DNA of 64,000 bases from NCBI RefSeq assembly GCF_036884655.1, contig NC_088356.1, positions 14,806,501 to 14,870,500 of the forward strand, given 5' to 3'. Below the pieces are notes generated by a model. That model ran no database searches. It saw only the letters and a program-made list of their open reading frames with translations, and had not been told where the DNA came from. The DNA comes from Musa acuminata AAA Group (taxonomy: Eukaryota > Streptophyta > Magnoliopsida > Zingiberales > Musaceae). A program made the translations under genes and the position numbers. This document shows positions 1-9,564 of the stretch, in pieces (within the stretch, counting starts at the first letter, position 1; each line of letters begins with the position of its first letter).

Positions 1-176
1 TTCGCTTTCTACAATTCTCCTAGTTCACGCATGACAAGGATAACCAAAATCCTTCTTTTAAGTCCTTAAATTGGTGGCTGATTGATAATTTTATATCAAC
101 TATCTAAAGTGTCAACCTAAGTATGCAATAAATAAGGGAAAACATTTCAAGGAGAAGAAAGGGGTGAGATAAGGAC
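1..176 (-). other. PTAC13-like gene, intron 1 (partial)
   Basis: This is the inferred start of the first intron of the minus-strand gene whose first exon ends at 177. Read on the minus strand, the exon ends ...TTCAAG and continues GTCCTTATC, giving an AG|GT donor. Reading on in frame gives eight more codons and then a stop, with no similarity to the expected continuation of the domain. The intron and all later exons run off the left edge. Confidence 0.6.
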
Positions 177-632
177 CTTGAACTCTACGGTGGGGTAGTT
201 CCTAGCGAGGGAGCGGGCGAGGCGGTCGGCGATCTCATGGCCGGTGACGCGGGAAACGCGGACGACCCACCACTGGGGGCCGAGCCGGGCGAGGTTGTCG
301 AGGTTGAGCTCCTCGGTCCAGGAGGCCGCTTTCTTCCTCTGGTTCTTGGGCCTGTGGAGGAGACGCTCCTCCACCTCCTCCCGCCAGCCGACCCCACCGG
401 CCCTGCTCTCCCTCCTCTCGTTCCTCAGCTGCCTCCTCTCCCTCGCCGACAGCAGGTCGTCGCCGGCCCCACCGCCGGAGGCCGAGGCGTCGACTGTATC
501 CGGGGGAGCGAGGGAGCAGCGAGTGACTGTGGCATTTGGAAAGGAGAGCGAGGAGGAGAAGAAGACGATGGGTGGGAGAGGGGAAGGGGAAGAGGGGCTC
601 CGCGGCAGCACTGCAACGCCTCGAATCATCAT
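177..632 (-). CDS. PTAC13: Plastid transcriptionally active protein 13 (pTAC13)-like, exon 1
   Basis: This is the first coding exon of a nuclear gene for a plastid nucleoid / transcriptionally active chromosome protein with a NusG-type N-terminal domain. pTAC13 co-purifies with plastid RNA polymerase preparations. The 152 codons start at the ATG at 632 (a second ATG follows at once). Residues 1 to about 45 are rich in Ser, Pro and Arg with few acids, as expected for a chloroplast transit peptide. Residues 62-92 are a basic/acidic segment (SARERRQLRNERRES, WREEVEER), then comes WTEELN (105-110), then the start of the NusG fold (GPQWWVVRVSR, 118-128; GHEIADRLARSLARNYP, 131-147). The exon ends in phase 0 at an AG|GT donor. 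The exon is very GC-rich next to AT-rich flanks, typical of monocot first exons. The identification rests on my knowledge of the family; the remaining exons are not in the window. Confidence 0.82.
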
Positions 633-1201
633 ATCCTCTTCTTGGAATGGATATTTTGCTGCTCCATGCCGTCTCGGAATGTAAACACGAAACGGTGCAC
701 TGCCAGTTGTTTCGGCACGCCGAGACCGGTCGAGTCAACGGAGACTTCAGCTGTGTTTTGTTGGTTCTTATTATTTTTATTGTTCTTTGAAGTGAAAATT
801 CAGCATAATTTTCACGTCAAAGAACAATAAATCGGTCCAAATATTTAAAATTTCACTGTATCATTTTTATTTATATACTTTAATTAAAAATATAAGTTTG
901 TTTAATATACTAAATATTTATATTTGTTTTATTCATTATTATGTTCTTTGTTTCCCTTTTATGTTCCTCTTTAGGGTTTTACATCATCTAGGGTTTTTCT
1001 TCTTTTTAGAAGTTTCTGTTTTACTTTTGATAAAAGTAAATAATTATCTTTCAAAAATATATATGTGTACATCAATATGGTGGATGATTTTGATAGAGAT
1101 TAGAATAATAAAAAAATCTTCTGTGAACTTGTTTCTTAGTATTGTTGTTAGACGCATTGAAAAATCTTTATTTTTGGACCAACTTATTAATTCTAAGGAA
1201 C
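633..1201. other. Intergenic DNA upstream of the PTAC13-like gene
   Basis: This stretch would hold the 5' UTR and promoter of the minus-strand gene. I see no convincing TATA box in the first 150 bases. It becomes strongly AT-rich after about 840. Reading frames here (for example 898-1212, plus strand) are hydrophobic by base composition and resemble nothing I know. Confidence 0.5.
779..828. repeat. Short inverted repeat (22-bp arms, 6-base loop)
   Basis: The left arm 779-800 (attgttctttgaagtgaaaa + tt) pairs with 807-828 with a single mismatch (cttcaaag against cgtcaaag). It lies about 150 bases upstream of the PTAC13-like start codon. It may be a tiny foldback element or a transcribed hairpin; nothing identifies a family. 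Confidence 0.75.
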
Positions 1202-1320
1202 TTATGTGTTGATTATAATTCCTAATAGCATGATCAAGTTGGAGTATGGCTAGAAGTCAATAAGGTGTTCAAAATGTCAAATCTTTGATCATGCTATTAG
1301 GAATTATAATCAACACATAA
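1202..1320. repeat. Perfect 36-bp inverted repeat with 47-base spacer
   Basis: Arm 1202-1237 (begins ttatgtgttgattataattc) is exactly reverse-complementary to arm 1285-1320 (ends ataatcaacacataa). The spacer is 1238-1284. The total of 119 bp fits a small foldback/MITE-like insertion or a long RNA hairpin. No flanking target duplication is obvious. Confidence 0.85.
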
Positions 1321-1739
1321 CTCATTAAGTCCCAAAAGGAGATATTGGCTTTTACATCATCTATTGCAACGGAGATCACTTCCGCTGCTTTTGTGTCAGA
1401 TGCACATGACATTGGGCTTTTCATGCTAGTGACTTGTGTGCCTACTGAACCACCAACGGTTTCTAGCTCTGCTATAAGTAACAATGGCAGACACATAGAT
1501 GGACAGTCTCATCGCAGTGACAGCCTCTATAAGCTTTGATGACCTCATGAATATTGATATGATTGATGATTCAAAAAAGATGGAAAAAGATAGATAGTCT
1601 TTCTGTATTTGTCAATCTTTAACTCAGCATGAGCATGTGCCTCTATGAGATCCTTTCACAACATCAATATTTTTGTTTTTACTTGTTAATGGGGCTACGA
1701 TTTACATCACTTTGAAAATTGACTTCGGTTTTGATTTAT
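1321..1739. other. Unrecognised intergenic sequence
   Basis: There are only short frames (for example 1345-1539, plus strand, 64 codons; 1269-1496, minus strand). Neither resembles a protein family I know, and the minus-strand frame runs into the inverted repeat. No transposon signature was seen until the gag remnant at 1740. Confidence 0.5.
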
Positions 1740-1863
1740 TATTTTTTAATTTTTAAAAAATAAAAAAAAATCTTATTTGAGTTTTTTAATATGTGTAGTA
1801 CATCTCCTTAAATATAGGAGGACGAACGATAGAAAATCTTTCTTGAAATCTGAAAAGAGTCAT
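1740..1863 (-). pseudogene. Sirevirus-type gag, 5' remnant
   Basis: Read on the minus strand from the ATG at 1863, the frame gives FQERFSIVRPPIF and then YYTY. This matches the start of the gag genes elsewhere in the window (FQEGFSVFRPPLFNG.DYTYW). The frame is then broken and degenerates into A/T runs. The remnant lies just inside the primer site at 1900, in the position expected for gag. It is the oldest-looking gag here and is truncated to about 40 codons. Confidence 0.7.
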
Positions 1864-1899
1864 TTCTCTTGATTGTTAAACCAAACGAGAAAGAACGTA

Positions 1900-1911
1900 G
1901 CTCTGATACAA
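1900..1911 (-). other. Primer-binding site (mutated), old LTR element
   Basis: The plus strand reads gctctgatacaa, the reverse complement of a TGGTATCAGAGC-type initiator-tRNA-Met primer site with one change. It abuts the LTR end at 1914. Confidence 0.7.
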
Positions 1912-1913
1912 AC

Positions 1914-3378
1914 TATTAGGATCGAGTCGGCACTAAGAGGGGGGGGGAGAATTAGTGAAGACGACAAAATCACTGTTTTAAAAAACTTTTCGATCGATAA
2001 AACCAATATCGGAAAGATAACTTCAAATCTCGTTCGTAAGTGTAGTGAAAGCAGTAAGCATGTAAGGTAGTTTGCAGTAAAGATAAATTGTAAGAATGAA
2101 AATGCAAACCGAGTTTTACAGTGGCTCAATCGTCATGACCTACATCCACTCCGCCAATTTCTCTTCCGTCAAGGCCACCAACATCCACTAACGATCATCC
2201 TTCAATGAGCGAAGATCAACTACCCTTACAATTCGATTCTCCTTTTGACAGGTTCAGGAGAGAACCTTTACACCCCATTTTTACAAATCTTCCCTCACAC
2301 TCTCCCTTAGAATGGTCTCTAAACTTTAGGAGGAGGGACTCTACACTTTACAAGGGTTTTCAACTCTAGAAACATAGAGTTTTTGTTCACTTTTCTTGCT
2401 ACTCTATGCAAGAATATTTAGGGTATTTATAGACCCAAAATGACTTCAAATCTTGGAGCCAAAATTTAAATCCTCAAGATTTCGGGGTACGGGCGGTATC
2501 ACCACCCAGTTTAGCGGTACCACCACCGGACACCCTGCAACTAGGTGGTACCACCACCTGATAGTCTCTCGAAGACTATGTCTGGGCAGTACCACCGCTT
2601 GACATAGTCTCGGAGACTGTGTCACGACGGTTCCACTTGTTGGGTCACTATTTGGGCATTTTCACTAGCCCAACATAGCTCAAACTTGGGCCCAATTGGC
2701 TCCTAATTGAGTTGGCCCAATTCCAACCAATTATATGCTAACTTCAAATTTTAAGGCATACACTAAGCAAAATAAGTCCGGTAAGTCTAGGTTTCTTCTA
2801 GCGAGCTTCCGGCGATCTTCCGGTAAACTTCTGATGATCTCTCGACAATGTTCCAGTGGACTCCCAGCAAGCTCTTGAACTTCATGGTAATCTTCCTAGC
2901 GAGTTCTAATGAGCTTCTTTGGCAAGCTCTTGGACTTCTCGGTAAATTTTGATAGAACTTCCGACAAACGTTCGGAGTTCCGATGAACTCTCGAACTCCT
3001 AACGAAATCTCGTTCTTGACTTTAGGACTTCATTTTGCTTTATGCCTTGATCACTATCCTAGTTAATTCTGCACACTTAAAACCTACTTCAATGTAGACA
3101 ATTATTACAAAGCTTGAATCAAATATTGTCTGACATGTTATTGGTTCATCGATGCTTTGTTTGATTCTTCGTCGTATCGTCCTCTCTCGTGACCTATTGC
3201 CCAATCGGCTAGTTAACCTCCGTAACTCCAATTTCCTTGGTGTACTTTTCGCTCTTCTTGGCCAAATGCCCGAAGCCTTTTGTCGACACATCGGACGTCC
3301 AATCTTCTGACATGTTTTTCTCTGGTCCAACATGATTCTTCCTGCTTTAATTATCTCTCCCTAATCCAAGCTTCCTGC
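1914..3378 (-). mobile_element. Old Sirevirus-like LTR (LTR a), first part
   Basis: On the plus strand the LTR begins tattaggatcgag...cactaagagggggg, the reverse complement of the LTR 3' end shared by the Sirevirus LTRs in this window. It contains quasi-palindromic GGTACCACC-type motifs around 2490-2640. The motif ccactccgccaatttctcttccgtc, split in other copies by nothing, marks the region near 2150. The LTR stops at 3378, where element E1 is inserted, and resumes at 18301-18370; joining the two restores the order seen in LTR c. The last five bases (cctgc, 3374-3378) are the E1 target duplication. Confidence 0.8.
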
Positions 3379-3406
3379 TATTAGGAAAAGAGTTGACACT
3401 AAGAGA

Positions 3407-3425
3407 GGGGGGGGGGGGGGGGGGG
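3407..3425. repeat. Poly-G tract (19 G; poly-C in LTR sense)
   Basis: An uninterrupted run of 19 G lies about 30 bases inside the LTR terminus. The same position holds a shorter C/G run in every Sirevirus LTR of the window. Confidence 0.95.
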
Positions 3426-3695
3426 TGAATTAGTGCAGTGGTAAAACGTCGGTTCTAAAAATTCTTCATACGTTGAAAACTGATTCCGAAAATATGCTTA
3501 GATTGAAAGCGTATGGAAGAGCGTAGCAAGTAATGAGAAGGTAGTTTGCAGTTTAAAGTAAATTGCTCAAAGTAAAGGCAAACTAGATTTTTATAGTGGT
3601 TCGATCGTCGTGACCTACATCCACTCCATCGATTCCTCTTTTGTCGAGGCCACCGGCATCCACTATCGGTCTTCCTTCAATAGGCGAAGACCAAC

Positions 3696-3700
3696 CACCT
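3696..3700. repeat. Target-site duplication of element A (left copy)
   Basis: CACCT precedes the LTR at 3701, and the same CACCT follows the other LTR at 12526-12530. Confidence 0.95.
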
Positions 3701-5194
3701 TGTTGGGAAATCATGGGGGCGACATCACATGCGCAGCGGAAGAACAAGAAAACAAAATCCCCGATTCCCAAAAAGATGTTCGTCGTCGTGCGAAGATTGG
3801 TGCGAAAAATCCGCGAAACATAAAACTGCGTATAGAGTAGATTGTGTTACCTAGGGAGATCGTATATCCTTGTTTCCTTGCAGATCCTTAGGAGAGGGTG
3901 AAGGAGGTCAAGCGTCCTCCTCTCTAGCGGTGATCCACACAGCAGGGTTGCGACGACGCTCCTCAAAACTCCAGGCCTACTCTGAGGTGGAGAGGGAGAG
4001 GAGAATAGGAAAGGCAAGCAAAGACTCTAGCCTATGAGGCTGTGAATCCCTCCTATTTATAGAGATCCCATGTCAAACCCTAATGGGTCCTTCCCTAGTG
4101 GGTATTGGATCTGCATCCAATAAGACAATGGCTCCGTCGGATATCTCATATCCGAACCTCTACTCATCGCAATGCCTACCATATGTGTGTGACCCTCTAG
4201 GCCCAATATCGAGCTGGTCGTGAGTCATACCTGTCAGAACTCCTTCTAACTCAGTGAATTATTATCTCTGTAATAATTCACTCGACTCATCGACTACGGA
4301 CGTACTAGGCCACTACGCCGTAGTCCCCAGACGATACAGGGGAATCCAATCCATTGGACCTGTCTGTCCTCAGTTACCGTGTACCTATAATCCCTCATCC
4401 ATCTAATATCCCAGAGACCGTATATCGAGCATGGTGTTGTCAGACCCATACGGTTTCTACTCGAGTCTCGCTCTAATCGGATTCTCCCGGAGAACTCTTT
4501 CTCTCTCAACCCGAATGACCCTGGCCAGGGATTTGTCTGAGCAAGAACACATAGGATATTCCTCTCATGACGCCGAGAGTGGATGATCCTCTATTGACAC
4601 TCAATAGCCCTCGTAAGGTCGACTACCACTCCCAATGACCAGCTGTACTAGATCTGGGAACAGCCAAACCTATAAGTCTGGTATCAAAGAGTGGAGCACT
4701 CATACAGGACATCCTTGGTGTCTCAAGTCTAAGGACCAGATACACCACTAGGACTACGGAATCGCTGTCTGACAATAAGGCATCATCAACCATCCAGCAT
4801 TCCGTAAGCGGATCAATCAGTGAACTCATTCTCCAATGAGCACCTGTACTGTATCCCTAGTGTCCCTACACGAGCAACTATGAGACCAGCTGCATCCATC
4901 ATATGGACGGGTATACAGCACACCAATATGTCCGGTTATCACGATGTCCCTCTCGAGTAACTTATGACCGGGATTATTTAGGATATGTGTTTAAAGGTGA
5001 ATCGATCTCATTATCGTGATCTCATCACGATCTGATTCTCATTGCACAAATCCAAGGACATCACAATATATGTATGCATTTATGCAATAGTTATAAAATG
5101 ATATATGCCAAAATATAATAAGCAAAAAGATTCTGTATCAAGTCACACGTGCCATCACTCACGTGATTGGCTTGCTGGGCACCTATGACTAGCA
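3701..5194 (-). repeat. Element A 3' LTR
   Basis: 1494 bp, the same length as the LTR of copy B (30239-31732). A minus-strand TATAAATA box lies at 4054-4061. It is nearly identical to the 5' LTR at 10989-12525 apart from scattered substitutions and a 43-bp tandem duplication in the latter. Confidence 0.93.
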
Positions 5195-5204
5195 ATCTCC
5201 CACT
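5195..5204 (-). other. Polypurine tract of element A
   Basis: Sense sequence AGTGGGAGAT immediately precedes the 3' LTR, the position used to prime plus-strand DNA. Confidence 0.8.
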
Positions 5205-5208
5205 TGAC

Positions 5209-6129
5209 CTAAAGCCAATCACCTATGTGTCTGATCCCCATCAGACCCCTGTGACGCTCAAAGACAATCTGAGACAACGACTTTGTTAGTGGATCTGCAA
5301 TGTTATCTTCGGATGGAACTCTTTCCACTGCTACATATCCTCGGGTTACGATCTCTCTGATAAGTTGGAACCTCCTCAGAACACTTCTGATGAGACCCGG
5401 GTTCCCTTATTTGAGTAATCACCCCATAGTTGTCGCAATATAAGGAAGTTGACTTCTCGCTATCTGGAACGACTCCCAAATCTGTGATGAACATCTTCAA
5501 CCAGACTCCCTCCTTTGCTGCATCTGATGCAGCAATGTACTCCGCCTCTATGGTCGAGTCAGCAGTGGTATCTTGCTTGGAACTCTTCCAGCACACTGCT
5601 CCTCCATTCAAGGTGTACACATACCCTGAATTTGACTTGCTATCATCGACATCAGACTGAAAACTTGAGTCAGTGTAGCCTTCAATCTTAAGGCTATTAC
5701 CTCCATATACTAGTAAAAGATTCTTAGTCCTTCTCAAGTACTTAAGGATACACTTTACTACTTTCTAGTGATCCAAGCCTGGATCCGCCTGATACCTGCT
5801 CGTGACACTCAGAGCATACGCTATATCAGGCATAGTACATAGCATGGCATACATGATAGACCCTATTGCTGAGGCATAAGGTATCATATTCATGTTTGCC
5901 CTTTCTTCTGGAGTCTTTGGGGACATACTCGTAGAAAGTGATATCTCATGTCTCATCGGTATGAGACCTCTCTTGGAATTTTCCATGCCAAACCTTTTGA
6001 CAATGGTTTCTATGTACCGGGACTGGGACAAGCCAAGCATCCTTTTGGATCTATCTCTATAGATTCTAATCCCCAAGATATAGGATGCTTCCCCTAAGTC
6101 CTTCATGGAGAAGTGTCTAGATAACCAAG
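5209..6129 (-). pseudogene. Element A: RT C-terminal part and RNase H, broken
   Basis: The frame at 5765-6106 (LGEASYILGIRIYRD... to SRYQADPG) is the RT thumb/connection of a copia polyprotein. It is separated from the upstream RT by a one-base deletion near 6130, judged against copy B. It ends in TAG at 5766, where copy B has a Trp codon. The RNase H frame at 5303-5737 has GYTDSSFQSD, a [12 protein letters not shown] core and the SLYCDN motif. After HQK the reading frame is lost; the true C-terminus continues in another frame (PSEDNIADPLTK) to a stop near 5209. Copy B shares this last break. Confidence 0.85.
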
Positions 6130-7542
6130 CTTTACTGTGGATAGCATTCTTACATCATTCCCAATGATGAGGATGTCATCCACATATAACACCAAAAAGG
6201 TGATAGCGCTCCCACTTACCTTTCTGTATACACAAGGCTCATCTTCATTCTTAACGAAGTCATAAGATCTGATTGCCTCATCAAATCTTATGTTCCAACT
6301 TCGGGAAGCTTGCTTTAGTCCATAAATGGATCTAAGCAACCTACACACCTTATCTGGGCAGTTCTTGGACACGAATCCCTCAGGTTGCATCATATACACC
6401 TCCTCCTCGAGGTTCCCATTGAGGAATGCGGTTTTCACATCCATCTGCCAGATCTCATAATCATAGTGTGCTGCAATAGCCAATAGAATTCTGATGGATT
6501 TTAGCATTGCTACGGGTGAGAAGGTTTCGTCATAGTCAACACCTTGCCTTTGACGATACCCCTTAGCCACTTGCCTTGCTTTATAGGTCTCTACCTTTCC
6601 ATCTACTCCGATCTTTTTCTTAAAGATCCACTTGCAACCGATGGGTACAATACCTTCGGGCGCATCAACTAGGTTCCAAACCTTATTGGAGTACATAGAA
6701 TCCATCTCAGAATTCATGGCTTCTTGCCACTTCCCGGAGTCTATACTCATAATAACCTCCTCGTAGGTCTGAGGATCAATATCCTCTACATCATCTTCTC
6801 TAATATGTCCCACATATCTCTCAAGAGGATGGGATACTCTATCAGACCTGCGTAAAGTTGATACTTGTGTATTATGTACCTGAATAGACTCGGGCTGTAG
6901 AGTGGTGCTTGAGCTTGGTTCTCCAACCTCGCTCAACTCTATCATTCTCCCACTGTCTCCGCCAAGAATGTGTTCCTTCTCAAGGAACACTGCTCTCTTA
7001 GCTACAAAGACCTTTTGGTCCTCGAGATGATAGAAATAATACCCACAAGTTTCCTTGGGGTATCCCACAAATTTGCATCGCTCTGTCCTTGATTCTAACT
7101 TATCGGGGTTGTGTCTTTTAACATGGGCATGGCAGCCCCAAATCTTAACAACCTTAAGATCAGGCTTCTTCCTTTTCCATATCTCATATGGTGTAGACAC
7201 TACTGACTTAGTTGGAACTCTGTTCAGAAGGTAAGCTGCGGTTTCTAGGGCATATCCCCAGAATGAGATGGGTAGGTCAGCGAAACTCATCATGGACCGT
7301 ACCATATCTAATAATGTACGATTTCTCCTTTCAGAGACACCATTGAGCTGAGGTGTATAAGGAGGTGTCCATTGGGATAATATCCCATGGTCCTTGAGGA
7401 ACTGAGTAAACTCTGTACTTAAGTACTCACCTCCTCGATCTGATCGAAGAGTTTTGATACTCTTTCCAGTCTGGTTCTCCACCTCATTCTTATACTCTCT
7501 GAATTTCTCAAAGGCCTCGGACTTGTACTTCATTAAGTACAC
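6103..7542 (-). pseudogene. Element A: integrase core and reverse transcriptase
   Basis: A 479-codon open frame, part of a broken polyprotein. The integrase has the second and third catalytic acids (RSDRGG, D35; SERRNR, E71; spacing D-X35-E) and the copia-type WGYALETAAYLLNRVP segment. The first catalytic Asp (IHSDVCGP) lies upstream in another frame, after a one-base deletion near 7561. RT begins near WNLVDAP, with QMDVKTAFLNGNLEE, SIYGLKQASRSW and the catalytic YVDD (453-456). The frame ends at the one-base deletion near 6130. The DNA-joining and polymerase steps need these domains in one polyprotein, so this copy is not functional by itself. Confidence 0.92.
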
Positions 7543-7754
7543 ATATCCATACCTTAGAAATCATCAGTAAATGTAATGAAGTAGGAGTAACCTCCAATGG
7601 CATGAGTTGACATGGGTCCACATACATCACTATGTATGAGTTCCAACAACTCAGTGGCTCTCTCTCCAGTTCTACTAAATGGAGATTTGGTCAGTTTTCC
7701 ACGAATGCAAGGCTCACAAGTTGCATATGACACACAGTCGAATGGATCTAGATA
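7543..7754 (-). pseudogene. Element A: integrase N-terminal zinc finger and first catalytic Asp, broken
   Basis: The minus strand encodes CEPCIRGKLTKSPF and ELLELIHSDVCGP in a frame different from the downstream integrase. A TGA interrupts just after MLLND near 7752, where copy B reads Gly. A one-base loss near 7561 shifts the frame after TDDF. Confidence 0.75.
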
Positions 7755-8295
7755 TCAATCATTTAGCAACATTTGAATCCTTCTTTCATGGATGTGACCT
7801 AGCCTACAATGCCACAGGTATGCACTGTTCAACTCATCTCGTTTTCTTTTGGACACATTTACATTCATGATATGTGGAGTGGTGTCTAACATAAATAAAC
7901 CATTATGCAATGTTCCTTTCGTGATAATCTTATCATCTAATAATATCGAACAACCATTGTTCTCAAAAACAAATTTATATCCACTAACTGTTAAACATGA
8001 AATGGAGATAATGTTTTTGATAAAAGAAGGAACAAAATAACATGCATCTAATGCAATAAAAGCTCCACAAGGCAAATGTAGGGCGACCTCGCCAACAGCT
8101 AATACAGCAACTTTTGCTCCATTACCCATCTTGAGGTCCATCTCGCCTCTCTCTAGTCTTCTAGGCCTTGCCAGAACCTGCAACGAATTGCATATATGAT
8201 AAGCACTACCGGTATCCAATACCCATGTGTTATCATAAGAGTCTGACAAATGGAGACTAATCATGAATGTACCTGAAGCTTCACCAAGCTTCTTG
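7755..8295 (-). pseudogene. Element A: aspartic protease and GAG-pre-integrase region
   Basis: From LGEASGTFM on, this frame holds the protease active site WVLDTGSAYHIC (DTG) and, at its end, YLWHCRLGHIHERRI, the first half of the integrase HHCC finger. The open frame extends up to 8477, but that first part is an out-of-frame reading of gag. Relative to copy B there is one extra base at the gag/protease boundary near 8295. Copy B has lost about 240 bp of this region. Confidence 0.85.
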
Positions 8296-9066
8296 TTTCG
8301 CCCTTTCTGCAAGGTACTCTTTGCAGTTCCTCTTCTAGTGCCCATCTTTACCACAGTGGAAGCATTGGTCTTTGTCCTTTGCTGGGTCTTTCTTAGCAAC
8401 CTTTGCTTTACCTTGTTTGCCCTTGCCCTTTCCCTTCTTAAGGGACCTTTCTGCTTTCCTTTTCTTTCTGGTCTCACCAGTGTAGAGAACTGGCTTCTCT
8501 TTCTTAATAGTACTCTCTGCCTCCCTCAACATTTTGAGGAGCTCTGGGAGAGTCACCTCAAACTGTGAAAAGGAATCTAGTAGGGACTGAAGCACAATGT
8601 CCACACACAAGTTATCCTCTAGGACCATTCCTAGACCTGTGAGTTTCTCTATCCACTCAATCATCTTTAGGACATGGTTCTGAACCGGTGTCCCCTCAGT
8701 CATCCTAGCGCGGAAAAGGCTCTTGGATATCTCATATCGTTGAGTCCTTCCCTGTTCCTCAAACAATTTGCGAACATGTAGGAGAATGGATCTGGCATCC
8801 ATCTTTTCATGTTGTCTCTGTAACTCAGGAGTCATAGAGCCCAACATATAGCACTGAGCAAGAGTGGAGTCATCAATGTACTTCACGTAACGAGTGATCT
8901 CATCCTCGTTTGCCACTTCTTCGGGCGTAGGCATCACTGTATCAAGGACGTACATGATTTTCTCCGTTGTGAGAACAATTCTCAAGTTACGGAGCCAATC
9001 TGTATAATTTGGACCAGTGAGGCGGTTGACATCAAGTATGTCACGTAAGGGATTTGAAAGCGACAT
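8295..9066 (-). pseudogene. Element A: gag (nucleocapsid precursor), stop in the zinc knuckle
   Basis: The ATG at 9066 opens [20 protein letters not shown], a copia Gag N-terminus, followed by [19 protein letters not shown] and [14 protein letters not shown] Lys-rich linker precedes the CCHC knuckle CFHCGKDGH. The Trp codon after the His is TAG, so the 243-codon frame stops inside the knuckle; the final Cys ([11 protein letters not shown]) is still readable beyond. Compared with copy B, nine codons are missing in frame around 8562 ([10 protein letters not shown]). Gag would package the RNA. The start codon is preceded by a splice-acceptor-like TTTATTTTCAG. Confidence 0.88.
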
Positions 9067-9080
9067 TTTCTGAAAATAAA
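9067..9080 (-). promoter_or_regulatory. Splice-acceptor-like motif just before gag ATG
   Basis: Sense reads TTTATTTTCAG then AAA and the ATG. Copy B has the same arrangement (about 26549-26562). This suggests, but does not show, that part of the leader could be removed as an intron. Confidence 0.3.
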
Positions 9081-9251
9081 GATGTAGCAGAAATGAATAA
9101 CATGCAGATTTTGCAAGAAATAAACTATCAAGATATGAACTTCTATCTTAATATGCTCCCACTATTTTACTATCGAGTCACACGACACCCTCAGCACGTA
9201 AAACGGAAGTCTCCGACATACTTTTAGTGGGGATTAGGATCCAATCAGCGT

Positions 9252-9564
9252 CTTAGTGTAACCTCGAGGGACTCGACCAATCACACTAAGCCTAAAAGGG
9301 AGGCAACTCTTGCCGATCACAACTCCTTGTGATTCCCGTCCTGTTCGGCCTCCGAATCACCATGGCCTCGAGGGACTCGACCAACCATGATGCTCGGTTA
9401 AGTCAACACCTTCGTTATAAGATGAGTCTGATTTGATGATATACCCTCGAGGGACTCGACCAAGTATACCATGCCCTCAGGTCACCGGTGACATCTCTAT
9501 GTCGTAAGCAAGATAGCGAATCGCGATATAGGTGAGTCTCGAGGGACTCGACCAACTCAACCTA
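9252..9564 (-). other. Four leader stem-loops with a common apical hairpin (element A)
   Basis: Stem-loops lie at 9252-9290, 9358-9392, 9438-9470 and 9529-9564. Each has in sense the shared core TTGGTCGAGTCCCTCGA, which itself folds (TCGAG/CTCGA, loop TCC). Each is enclosed by a different 7-9 bp stem: CTTAGTGT/ACACTAAG, CATCATGG/CCATGGTG-type, GGTATAC/GTATATC and TAGGTTGAG/CTCACCTA. Differing arms that still pair indicate selection on RNA structure. Function unknown; packaging, dimerisation or translation control are possible. Confidence 0.8.

Larger units (their letters stand above)
3379..3700 (-). repeat. E1 3' LTR (LTR b), first part
   Basis: It starts tattaggaaaagagttgac and carries a 19-G run, followed by the sequence tggttcgatcg...cctacatccactcc that recurs in all Sirevirus LTRs here. 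It is interrupted at 3700 by element A and continues at 12531. Confidence 0.85.

Noticed and set aside
235..738. Overlapping frames on both strands across the PTAC13-like exon (235-738 minus, 237-830 plus)
   Set aside because: GC-rich shadow frames. Only the 177-632 minus frame shows a transit-like start and NusG-type motifs.
898..1212. 104-codon hydrophobic plus-strand frame
   Set aside because: Phe/Ile/Leu-rich from AT composition; no family recognised, and it ends inside the inverted repeat.
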